DNA of 26,441 nucleotides from a virus. The DNA is taken from IMG/VR virus record IMGVR_UViG_3300033997_000179, positions 1 to 26,441 of that record. One strand, given 5' to 3'. The notes under the pieces are model-generated. The model saw only the letters and a list, made by a program, of their open reading frames with translations, had not been told where the DNA came from and did no database searches. Below are positions 20,487 to 26,441 of this stretch, one piece after another (within the stretch, counting starts at the first letter, position 1; each line of letters opens with the position of its first letter). The position numbers and the translations under genes were made by a program.

Positions 20487-20948
20487 ATGCTCCAGAACCC
20501 GCACTACAGCAGCCACGCCGAGCAACAGGCCGCACTCGGCTGCGCCGCCACGCTAGACCCCGAAAAACACCCGCGCCGGTTTGCCCAGCACCAGGCGCGC
20601 GAGAAGTTCAAGCCACCCAAGCGCTGCCACCAGCCGGGCAGCGAAGCGCGCACGCCGGAGCTGCTCGAAGCAGCACGCGCCCTCTCCCACCTGCGCATCA
20701 GTGAGGCAGCGCGCGAGCTGGGCATAAGCCGCAGCGTCCTCACCCGCCTGCGCGATGACTACGGCATCGAGTTCGCGCCATCCCGCGAAAACGCCTCCAG
20801 CCGGCTACGCCGACTGGCCGGCACCAACCCGACTATGTACGAGTTGGCCGATGCCGCAGGCCTCTCCTACTCGCACACCTACAAGCTGTGCAAGGAATAC
20901 GGCATAGAACCCGGAGTGCACTATGGCCAAACCCCAGAAGGAGCGTGA
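20487..20948 (+). CDS. Tandem helix-turn-helix protein
   Basis: Starting at ATG 20487 (GAGGG seven bases upstream), the protein has 153 residues. Two similar helix-turn-helix units are visible: ISEAARELGISRSVLTRLRD with DYGIEF (71-96) and MYELADAAGLSYSHTYKLCK with EYGIEP (117-142). They look like an internal duplication. The N-terminal 60 residues are basic and probably flexible. It should bind DNA and may regulate this operon or the phage switch; the target is unknown. Its 3' end overlaps the next gene by 26 bases. Confidence 0.72.
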   Translation: MLQNPHYSSHAEQQAALGCAATLDPEKHPRRFAQHQAREKFKPPKRCHQPGSEARTPELLEAARALSHLRISEAARELGISRSVLTRLRDDYGIEFAPSRENASSRLRRLAGTNPTMYELADAAGLSYSHTYKLCKEYGIEPGVHYGQTPEGA

Positions 20949-21237
20949 CGCCGCCACGGCCCAGCGCCGCAAGGCCGCCGGCGAAGAGGAACTGCGCCAC
21001 CGCGTGCGCCCCGGCATCCTCGCCATCCTCACCGAGCTGATGGAATGGGGCGAACACACCGAGCGCACCGAATGCCTGCAAACGCTGCTGCTCAACGTCC
21101 ACGCCCTGGGCCGCGACCAGGCCGCCGCCCTGCTCCAACCGCCGCGCCACGAAATCCACATATCCGCAACCGTGGCGCGCCAGCTCTACCAGCAAGGCGC
21201 CGAACAAGCCGGGCGCCTCGATCGGCAAGAGCAGTAA
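20923..21237 (+). CDS. Small unknown protein with Arg/Lys-rich N-terminus
   Basis: The protein has 104 residues and overlaps the preceding gene. The first 28 residues (MAKPQKERDAATAQRRKAAG, then EEELRHRV) are charged and helical, and resemble the general look of arginine-rich RNA-binding heads of N antiterminators; the length also fits N. The rest is helical (ILTELMEWGEHTERTECLQT, ATVARQLYQQ). The N comparison is only a possibility suggested by the nut-like site in the same operon; a DNA-binding or unrelated role is as likely. Confidence 0.62.
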   Translation: MAKPQKERDAATAQRRKAAGEEELRHRVRPGILAILTELMEWGEHTERTECLQTLLLNVHALGRDQAAALLQPPRHEIHISATVARQLYQQGAEQAGRLDRQEQ

Positions 21238-21298
21238 ACCACCACCCACCACACCGGCCGCAGCAGCGGCACGGGATCGTTCGTTCTGGAGAAAGCCC

Positions 21299-21742
21299 AT
21301 GCACTCATCCGTACTGATTGGCCGCAAAGGCGTGCCGGTGATTTGCCGAAACCTGCTGCCAAGCGAACTCAGAACCGTTATCCAGCCAGACAACGACCGC
21401 GAAGAGTTCTTGCTTCTGCTGGCCGAAGAGCAGCACCTGAGAGCTGTGGCTGCCGAACAGCTCGGCGAGGACTACGACGACAGCGACGATGACGAGCTGA
21501 TCGGCTACAAGCTGAGCCTTGCGGAAAAGGTCGAGCGCGCAGAGAGCCAGGTTGGCGACATGCTCCGCAGGATTGATCGGACCAGAGATCAAACCAACGA
21601 GATCCTGGGCATTGCGAAGCGCGCCCTGCTGAATCAGTCGATGGTTGCCAGCAGCGAGGAAAGGCTGCAGAGCCTTCTGAATGACCTGGCCGAACTCAGG
21701 CATCTGGTCGGTTCGCGCGCTTGGGACGATCTGCGGATATGA
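21299..21742 (+). CDS. Unknown acidic, coiled-coil protein (147 residues)
   Basis: ATG 21299 has GGAG eight bases upstream. The N-terminus is a short folded part (MHSSVLIGRKGVPVICRNLL), followed by a very acidic stretch (GEDYDDSDDDELIG, about 56-69) and a long coiled coil (LAEKVERAESQVGDMLRRID and onward). No family recognised. Base use matches its neighbours. Confidence 0.65.
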   Translation: MHSSVLIGRKGVPVICRNLLPSELRTVIQPDNDREEFLLLLAEEQHLRAVAAEQLGEDYDDSDDDELIGYKLSLAEKVERAESQVGDMLRRIDRTRDQTNEILGIAKRALLNQSMVASSEERLQSLLNDLAELRHLVGSRAWDDLRI

Positions 21743-21788
21743 GCCTGCGCGACCAGGGCTTCCGCTTCTGCCTGAGACCTGACAAGCG

Positions 21789-21820
21789 GAGTTCACTGGC
21801 GACAGCAGGCGGTTGAACTC
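21789..21820 (+). promoter_or_regulatory. Hairpin abutting the ATG of the small zinc protein
   Basis: GAGTTCA (21789-21795) pairs perfectly with TGAACTC (21814-21820), which touches the ATG at 21821. The 5' linker ACTGG and the 3' CGG resemble the elements at 18942 and 19244, but the inside is shorter. It leaves no free ribosome site. Confidence 0.5.
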
Positions 21821-21949
21821 ATGACCAAAGCCTGCTGGTACGTCTGCCTGCCCTGCGGAAAGCGCTTCCCCATGGTCGGCAGCAAATGCGACCACGACGA
21901 AGCGCTGACCCACGCCCTGGGCATCTGGCCCCACTGCTGGGTGGAGTAA
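21821..21949 (+). CDS. 42-residue zinc-finger-like protein
   Basis: The frame runs from ATG 21821 to TAA 21947-21949, where it overlaps the first possible methyltransferase ATG. The product begins MTKACWYVCLPCGKRFP and carries C-x3-C-x2-C, then KCDHDE, and ends IWPHCWVE, so it has enough Cys and His to bind a zinc ion. Its translation must open the hairpin just before it. Too short for a firm family call. Confidence 0.55.
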   Translation: MTKACWYVCLPCGKRFPMVGSKCDHDEALTHALGIWPHCWVE

Positions 21950-21954
21950 TGAAC

Positions 21955-23469
21955 ATGACCATAACCTACGGCTCAATCTGCAGCGGCATCGAGGCCGCGA
22001 CCGTCGCCTGGCACCCGCTGGGCTGGCGGGCGGAATGGTTCGCAGAGATCGAGCCGTTCCCTTCGGCGGTGCTCGCCTACCGCTGGCCCGAGGTTTCCAA
22101 CCTGGGCGACATGACCAAGCTGGCCCGCCAGGTGCTGGCCGGCAGTATCGCCGCGCCGGAGGTGCTGGTGGGAGGCACGCCCTGCCAAGCGTTCTCTGTC
22201 GCCGGCATGCGCGCGGGCCTGGACGACCCGCGCGGCCAACTAACCATCAAGTATGTGGAGCTTGCAGATGCAGTTGACCATGTTCGAACCGCCAGAGGCG
22301 AGCCAGAGTGCATCGTTGTCTGGGAAAACGTCCCCGGCGTCCTCTCCGACAAAGGCAATGCGTTCGGGTGTTTCCTCGGGGCCCTGGTGGGCGAATCCGA
22401 TGCGCTCCAGCCGTCAGGGGGAAAATGGACGGACGCTGGTTGTGTGTATGGCCCCGTCCGAACAGCCGCATGGCGGGTGCTGGATGCCCAATATTTCGGC
22501 CTGGCCCAACGACGCCGCCGTGTGTTCGTTGTCGCAAGTGCTAGAGCAGGGTTCGATCCCGCTGCGGTACTTTTTGAGTCCGAAGGCGTGCGCCGGGATA
22601 CTGCGCCGCGCAGAGGCGAGGGGGAAAACCCTACCGGCACAATTGCAGGTGGCGCTCGCAGAAACGGCGGATACAGCACCGACGATATCCCACTGACTGC
22701 TGCGACTATCACAGCCAACTACGGCAAGGATGGCGGCGCCCGAGCAGGCAACGACTGTCAGCCAGTGAACCTCATCGTCGCCGGTACGCTTCAGGCCAAC
22801 GGCAAAGCAGCCAGCAGCGCCACACAGCAGGATGCGGAAAGCGGCCTGCTGGTGGTGCACGGCACGCAAGATCCATGCGTCGATGACCATATCGCTCACA
22901 CCCTGGGCAGAAACCATGGCCAAGAAAACGCCATTTTCGCAATTCAGAACGCCACTCGCGGGAAGGATCAGAACGGCCTTGGCATTGCCGCCGACTCGCC
23001 GATGTACACGCTGGATCAGGCCAGCCAGCACGCTGTTTTCGCTATTCAAGCCGGCGCATTGCGCACCAATCCACTGAGCGGCCCTGATGGCGTAGGCGTT
23101 CAGGCTGATCATGCATACACGCTTGAGGCTCGCGCCGAAGTTCAGGCGGTGGCTGTCGCTCTGCGCGGCAGGGATGGTGGCGCAACGGCGGAGCTGGGAG
23201 ACGAGGTGCAAAACTGCCTGCGCGCTTCGAACGGTGGCGGGGACAAGTCGCACGTTATGATCAGTTCTGGTGTCCGCAGACTAACTCCCATCGAATGCGA
23301 GCGACTACAGGGATTCCCTGACAACTGGACGCAGATCCCATGGCGCGGCAAGCCGGCCGAGGAATGTCCCGACGGCCCGCGCTACAAGGCCATCGGCAAC
23401 AGCAAAGCCGTCCCGGTTGTTCGCTGGATCGGCCGGCGCATTCAGCGCGAACTGGAGCGTGCCCAATGA
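21955..23469 (+). CDS. dcm: Cytosine-C5 DNA methyltransferase
   Basis: The chosen start is ATG 21955, eight bases after GGAG; an ATG two codons earlier is too close to it. The protein has 504 residues. Motif I is YGSICSGIEAAT, motif IV is GGTPCQAFSVAG with the catalytic Cys77, motif VI is WENVPGVL, motif VIII is FGLAQRRRRVF, and IX-X lie at the end (LTPIECERLQGFPDNW, YKAIGNSKAVPV). The target-recognition region is long, with two similar units marked by FAIQ and by AD-x-x-YTL. It methylates cytosine, likely shielding phage DNA from host restriction. No cognate nuclease is nearby. Part of the coding region doubles as the frame at 22268-22696. Confidence 0.93.
   Translation: MTITYGSICSGIEAATVAWHPLGWRAEWFAEIEPFPSAVLAYRWPEVSNLGDMTKLARQVLAGSIAAPEVLVGGTPCQAFSVAGMRAGLDDPRGQLTIKYVELADAVDHVRTARGEPECIVVWENVPGVLSDKGNAFGCFLGALVGESDALQPSGGKWTDAGCVYGPVRTAAWRVLDAQYFGLAQRRRRVFVVASARAGFDPAAVLFESEGVRRDTAPRRGEGENPTGTIAGGARRNGGYSTDDIPLTAATITANYGKDGGARAGNDCQPVNLIVAGTLQANGKAASSATQQDAESGLLVVHGTQDPCVDDHIAHTLGRNHGQENAIFAIQNATRGKDQNGLGIAADSPMYTLDQASQHAVFAIQAGALRTNPLSGPDGVGVQADHAYTLEARAEVQAVAVALRGRDGGATAELGDEVQNCLRASNGGGDKSHVMISSGVRRLTPIECERLQGFPDNWTQIPWRGKPAEECPDGPRYKAIGNSKAVPVVRWIGRRIQRELERAQ
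22268..22696 (+). CDS. Out-of-frame gene inside the methyltransferase gene
   Basis: ATG 22268 has GGAG seven bases upstream and opens a 142-residue frame, MQLTMFEPPEASQSASLSGK, continuing with TSPASSPTKAM, PNISAWPNDAAVCSLSQVLE and RYFLSPKACAGILRRAEARG before KTLP. The last block is a pattern I know from separate phage proteins that lie beside methyltransferase genes. In the methyltransferase frame the same bases encode conserved parts such as WENVPGVL and AQRRRRVF. Both frames therefore look functional. Long open frames arise easily in GC-rich DNA, so the case rests on the recognised pattern and the ribosome site. Confidence 0.5.
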   Translation: MQLTMFEPPEASQSASLSGKTSPASSPTKAMRSGVSSGPWWANPMRSSRQGENGRTLVVCMAPSEQPHGGCWMPNISAWPNDAAVCSLSQVLEQGSIPLRYFLSPKACAGILRRAEARGKTLPAQLQVALAETADTAPTISH

Positions 23470-23927
23470 CCCGCCGCAAACCCCACAACATGCGCGCCCG
23501 CATGGAGCGCGCAGCGGGCGCACTGTTGCGCCAGCACCATGCTTGCATCGTCGACGCCAGCGTGCCCGAGGTGCAGGTCATGCTCAATTACAACAACCTG
23601 GGCCAGATCATCAGTCGCACCGTTGCCAACGCCCTATGCGATTTACCCCACCACTGGACGGTCTACATCTCCGCCATCTGCCAGAGCGGCAATGAGCGCT
23701 GGGCGAAGTCGGTCGAGTACGAACTGGCTGGCATCCACGTCATCACCAAGTTGCCCGACCTATTCGAGCAGCCGGTGCAAGACATCATCGCCACCTGCAA
23801 CCCCGCTCACGTCATCGGCCACGCCTGGATAGCCGTACCCGACAGCATCGACCTCGACGCACGGCACGCTCACCGCATCTACGAGCGCGTAGGTGCCTGG
23901 AATCAGGCTCAGCAGGTGAGCGCATGA
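23466..23927 (+). CDS. Unknown protein after the methyltransferase (153 residues)
   Basis: The start shares ATGA with the methyltransferase stop, and GGAG lies eight bases upstream. The protein has a basic N-terminus (MTRRKPHNMRARMERAAGAL) and a folded core, MLNYNNLGQIISRTVANALC, DLPHHWTVYISAICQSGNER and VIGHAWIAVPDSIDLDARHA. No family recognised. Close coupling suggests co-expression with the methyltransferase. Confidence 0.68.
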   Translation: MTRRKPHNMRARMERAAGALLRQHHACIVDASVPEVQVMLNYNNLGQIISRTVANALCDLPHHWTVYISAICQSGNERWAKSVEYELAGIHVITKLPDLFEQPVQDIIATCNPAHVIGHAWIAVPDSIDLDARHAHRIYERVGAWNQAQQVSA

Positions 23928-24022
23928 ACGCCCCTATCTACTGCCGCACCTCCGGCAAGCGCATCGGCACCTGCTGCTGCCTGCGCTGCAACCCGCCCCA
24001 GGAGCAAGCACCATGCCCCTGA
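23924..24022 (+). CDS. 32-residue cysteine-rich micro-protein
   Basis: This tiny frame shares ATGA with the previous stop and overlaps the next ATG by ten bases. The product is MNAPIYCRTSGKRIGTCCCL followed by RCNPPQEQAPCP. Four cysteines spaced as C-x9-CCC-x2-C and the basic middle fit a small zinc-binding protein. Coupled overlaps on both sides argue that it is translated; a role only in coupling is also possible. Confidence 0.45.
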   Translation: MNAPIYCRTSGKRIGTCCCLRCNPPQEQAPCP

Positions 24023-24222
24023 CCCTGAACGCCTGGCACACCACCAACCGGCCAGACTGGCAGCCGCAAACAGTCTCCATCAGCGGCGAGAGCCCCATCA
24101 AAACCATCAGCGGCTACTACACAGCCGCCGAGCTTCGGGCCATAGCGCGCCAGCTCATCACCATTGCCAACGACTCTGACCAGGGCGAAACCGGCCCGGC
24201 CACCTACACCGTCGAGGACTGA
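24013..24222 (+). CDS. Small unknown protein (69 residues)
   Basis: ATG 24013 has AGGAG eight bases upstream. The protein begins MPLTLNAWHTTNRPDWQPQT and has GYYTAAELRAIARQLITIAN, one clear helix, then an acidic end (DSDQGETG...VED). No family recognised. It ends three bases before the DUF4406 gene. Confidence 0.62.
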   Translation: MPLTLNAWHTTNRPDWQPQTVSISGESPIKTISGYYTAAELRAIARQLITIANDSDQGETGPATYTVED

Positions 24223-24225
24223 CCC

Positions 24226-24645
24226 ATGCTCCCACTGATCTACGTGGCCGGCCCCTACCGGGCGGCCACGCGGGATGATATTGCCCGCAACATCGACGCC
24301 GCCCGCGTGGTCGGCATCAGCGCCGCCGCCCTTGGCTGGTTCCCCGTCATCCCCCACGCCAACACCGCCCACATGGAGCTCGACCTGCCCGGCCTTGGCG
24401 ACGACTTCTGGCTGGCCGGCACCCTGGAGATGATGGAGCGCTGCGACGCCGTAGTCCTCGTGCCTGGCTGGCAGAACAGCGCCGGCACGCGCGGCGAAAT
24501 CATCCGCGCAGAAGAGCTGGGCATCCCCATCTTCCGCACCCTCGACGCTCTCCCCAGCGCCAGCGTGTTCCTCGACTGGGCGCGCATCGCCACCCACCGC
24601 ACCAGCCCACAAACCAAACAGCGCCTGCAGGAGCAAAAGCCATGA
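24226..24645 (+). CDS. DUF4406 protein, nucleoside 2-deoxyribosyltransferase-like
   Basis: The protein has 139 residues. The opening LIYVAGPYRAATRDDIARNI and the later GWFPVIPHANTAHMEL, EMMERCDAVVLVPGWQNSAG and TRGEIIRAEELGIPIF are the DUF4406 pattern, a Rossmann-type fold related to nucleoside 2-deoxyribosyltransferases; the Glu in TRGEII and the Asp in ERCDAVV are the conserved active-site-like positions. Phages often carry this gene in early regions; the substrate is not established. It shares ATGA with the next gene. Confidence 0.82.
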   Translation: MLPLIYVAGPYRAATRDDIARNIDAARVVGISAAALGWFPVIPHANTAHMELDLPGLGDDFWLAGTLEMMERCDAVVLVPGWQNSAGTRGEIIRAEELGIPIFRTLDALPSASVFLDWARIATHRTSPQTKQRLQEQKP

Positions 24646-25148
24646 CACAACAATGCGTGAACTGCCCATGTGCTGAAGATCACAGCACAGCTCAGTGCCC
24701 GCTGGTGAGTGAGCAGAACAAAGATGCGGAGCGGGCTGCGTTTGAGGCCTGGCTAGGCATTAAGCCATGCGGGGCGGCGCATGATCTGGCCGTTATGGCT
24801 TTCCAGGCCGGTGCAGCATGGCAGCGCACTCAGGCTGCATGGGTGCCGGATGGCTACATGCCAATCCCGACAGCCGAGCAACTGGCCGATGCGCTGGAGA
24901 ACGTCCGCTGCTTTCACGATATGAGCGCTGAACTGATTGCGCCTGAACTGCTGGCTAATTTGCTCGCCGCCCTTTCCGCGCAGCAGTCCGCGCATGTGAG
25001 CGTGCCGAGGGAGTTGTTGGAGCGGGTAGAAAGCCACCTAGACAGAACGACTTTCGCCCCGTTCGGAGAGCCATTACCGCCAGATAATACTGAGCGCCGA
25101 GAGCTTCGCGACAACATCCGCGCCCTTCTCAATGGGGGTGAGGCATGA
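24642..25148 (+). CDS. Unknown phage accessory protein with N-terminal Cys cluster
   Basis: The protein has 168 residues. The first 20 (MTQQCVNCPCAEDHSTAQCP) hold four cysteines and a histidine, a possible metal site. The middle, AERAAFEAWLGIKPCGAAHD and AFQAGAAWQRTQAA, is a pattern common in phage early accessory proteins, and the end has helices with PRELLERVESHLDRTTFAPF. Function unknown. ATGA overlaps join it to both neighbours. Confidence 0.65.
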   Translation: MTQQCVNCPCAEDHSTAQCPLVSEQNKDAERAAFEAWLGIKPCGAAHDLAVMAFQAGAAWQRTQAAWVPDGYMPIPTAEQLADALENVRCFHDMSAELIAPELLANLLAALSAQQSAHVSVPRELLERVESHLDRTTFAPFGEPLPPDNTERRELRDNIRALLNGGEA

Positions 25149-25906
25149 GCGGTACAATCACAATGACCGGCGAGGAATACGACGCCCTGCACGCAGAGGC
25201 CGAGGCGCTGCGCGATCAAAACCGCGATCTACGCATTGAGGCAGAAGGCTGGTTTTCGAGAGTGAACGGGGTGGAAGCCAAACTGGAGGAGCTGCGGGCT
25301 CAGCACTCTGGCCTGAGCGAGCGTCATGATGTGTTATCGCTCGCGCTCAATGAGGTGGCTGGTGAGCTTGAGGCGGCGCGGGGATTGCTGGAGCGCGTCA
25401 CCACGTCCTTCGTGGCTGGTGCACTGGCTCAGCGCTATCCGAAGCCGTCTCTGCTCAAGGACTGCAATGTCAGCTACTCGAACAGTTCGCGACCGCTGGC
25501 CGAGCAGGGAGAGCGGCAGGAGGCGGTGGCGTGGGCGTTAGCAAATAGCGCAGACGAGATTGGCGGGTTTGCGCCGATTTATTACACCAAAGAAGGCGCG
25601 ATCAGTTGGGCAAATGGCCGGAACATTTTCCCGCTCTACACCACCCCGCAGCCAGGCCAGGACGTGCGGGGGCTGGCTGCGTTCTTCATCGAGCTATTCG
25701 ACGGCGCGCTTGATGGTGGCAGCTTCGACGGCGGCGACATTCAAGATGCCGGTGTTCGCCACGGACTACTGATCGTCGAGCAGCGAGAGGAATCGTGCGG
25801 CGAGCACTGTGCATGCGCCGAGTACGGATTCCCGGTTGATTGCTACCGACTGGCGCCAGCCCTCGCCGCCCACCGCCAGGAGCAACGCAAGGCATCAGAA
25901 CAATGA
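25145..25906 (+). CDS. Ead/Ea22-like protein with N-terminal coiled coil
   Basis: The protein has 253 residues. Residues 8-80 form a coiled coil (EEYDALHAEAEALRDQNRDL, VEAKLEELRAQHSGL). A middle block, EAVAWALANSADEIGGFAPI with IFPLYTTPQPG, is the small domain found near the end of many Ead/Ea22-type phage proteins. A C-terminal part carries CGEHCACAEYG. These accessory proteins have no firm function. ATGA overlaps on both sides. Confidence 0.65.
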   Translation: MSGTITMTGEEYDALHAEAEALRDQNRDLRIEAEGWFSRVNGVEAKLEELRAQHSGLSERHDVLSLALNEVAGELEAARGLLERVTTSFVAGALAQRYPKPSLLKDCNVSYSNSSRPLAEQGERQEAVAWALANSADEIGGFAPIYYTKEGAISWANGRNIFPLYTTPQPGQDVRGLAAFFIELFDGALDGGSFDGGDIQDAGVRHGLLIVEQREESCGEHCACAEYGFPVDCYRLAPALAAHRQEQRKASEQ

Positions 25907-25983
25907 CCATCATCATTGCATGGGTGTGCCTATCGCCGCTATTCGCTGCGGTAGCATGCCGGATAATCAGGAGTGACCAATGA
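25903..25983 (+). CDS. 26-residue membrane micro-protein
   Basis: The frame shares ATGA with both neighbours. The product, MTIIIAWVCLSPLFAAVACR followed by IIRSDQ, is a single membrane span with a basic end. The coupling on both sides supports translation; it may only serve to keep ribosomes moving to the next gene. Confidence 0.42.
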   Translation: MTIIIAWVCLSPLFAAVACRIIRSDQ

Positions 25984-26381
25984 AACGACCAGAACGATAC
26001 ACCGAGAACAATTCCAGCCGCGATTGGATCGACGAATTTTGCGCGACCAGCTCAGTCGAGGAAGTGCGCGGGGCTTTCCGGTTTACTATCGGGAAATACC
26101 TGAGACGGTATGGCAAGAAAGATGACCCATTGCAGGAAGCCATCAAGATTCAGGACTACGCCAATCGCCTTGTGGCGTTTGAGCGAGAACAGAAGGCAGG
26201 CGACCATCTTGAGAATCGCCGCCACCCAATGACGCCGAACATCATCGAGCCAGCATCGCAGATTGATGACGATAGCCCTCGAATGCAGGCGATTGGTCAG
26301 AATGGGCCAAGCGCTGAGCACTACAGCGAGCTTGATCGCCTGCAAGCTGCTGCTGATTTCAATGATGACAAGCCCGTTTAA
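25980..26381 (+). CDS. DUF3310-like protein
   Basis: AGGAG lies six bases before ATG 25980. The protein has 133 residues. The pattern WIDEFCATSSVEEVRGAFRF, then TIGKYLRRYGKKDDPLQEAI and KIQDYANRLVAFE, is that of DUF3310, a small helical domain of phage proteins whose core is a helix, K-Y-x-x-R-x-G-K-K-D and a second helix. A polar tail follows. Function is unknown, though it often lies near nucleotide-metabolism genes. Confidence 0.72.
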   Translation: MKRPERYTENNSSRDWIDEFCATSSVEEVRGAFRFTIGKYLRRYGKKDDPLQEAIKIQDYANRLVAFEREQKAGDHLENRRHPMTPNIIEPASQIDDDSPRMQAIGQNGPSAEHYSELDRLQAAADFNDDKPV

Positions 26382-26441
26382 TTGCGGGCCTTCTCCATAA
26401 CCTTGTTCGCGTATGCGTGGCACTTCAGCAGTAGGCTGTAT
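26378..26441 (-). CDS. Possible 3' end of a convergent gene
   Basis: Read on the minus strand, the last bases encode YSLLLKCHAYANKVMEKARN and then TAA, which overlaps the plus-strand stop. The 20 residues look like a normal helical C-terminus. A GCCCG/CGGGC inverted repeat spans the junction (26372-26389). With so little sequence this could be chance. Confidence 0.3.
   Translation of the reverse strand, partial: YSLLLKCHAYANKVMEKARN

Noticed and set aside
20095-20556. Plus-strand frame of 153 codons spanning the structured gap and the 87-residue gene
   Set aside because: The product is mostly His, Arg, Pro and Thr, the mark of a shifted frame.
1-26441. CRISPR arrays, IS elements, rRNA and tRNA genes
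   Set aside because: None seen: no regularly spaced repeats, no transposase, no RNA-gene signatures.

Overview
The window is a stretch of temperate-phage DNA, almost certainly a prophage or phage genome of a Pseudomonas-like, GC-rich gammaproteobacterium. The basis is an HK97-type head module, a lambda-like order of regulatory and replication genes, densely overlapping ORFs with ATGA junctions, and Pseudomonas-phage-like proteins (CII/CP76 family, YdaS-like Cro, RusA, lambda P-like protein). No host gene and no att site is visible, so both ends of the element lie outside the window.

Bases 1-15145 are read on the minus strand. From right to left, in transcription order, they hold Cro (14909-15145), a small unknown gene, a CII-family regulator, a Rha/KilAC-type antirepressor, O-like and P-like replication genes, a string of small accessory genes (DUF551-like, DUF5664 dATP/dGTP pyrophosphohydrolase-like), a tyrosine recombinase, RusA, a zinc-ribbon protein and a possible Q-like late regulator. 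Two tandem terminators follow, then two holin-like membrane proteins, HNH nuclease, small and large terminase, portal, ClpP-like prohead protease, HK97 major capsid protein and the start of the next head genes. One gene (14304-14633) lies antisense inside the early operon.

Bases 15146-18690 form a lambda-like immunity region. A 17-bp dyad, TTTAGC-N5-GCTAAA, occurs three times between the cI-like and cro genes and twice at the far end, at a second promoter. Between the two operator clusters are a short cI-like repressor without a peptidase domain, a HipA-like kinase and a DUF3037-like protein in one overlapping operon, then a YafO-family toxin with an unfamiliar partner on its own promoter. 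The kinase pair sits exactly where lambda keeps rexAB.

Bases 18690-26441 are a plus-strand operon equivalent to the lambda PL operon. It opens with a 300-base leader carrying a consensus boxA flanked by two GCAA-tetraloop hairpins (a nut-like site) and with a 43-nt structured element that recurs, with compensatory changes, before the second gene. The genes are mostly small accessory proteins (Api92-like, tandem-HTH protein, DUF4406, DUF3310-like) plus a cytosine-C5 methyltransferase whose coding region overlaps a second plausible gene in another frame. Family names come from recognising sequence patterns by eye; no database search was run.
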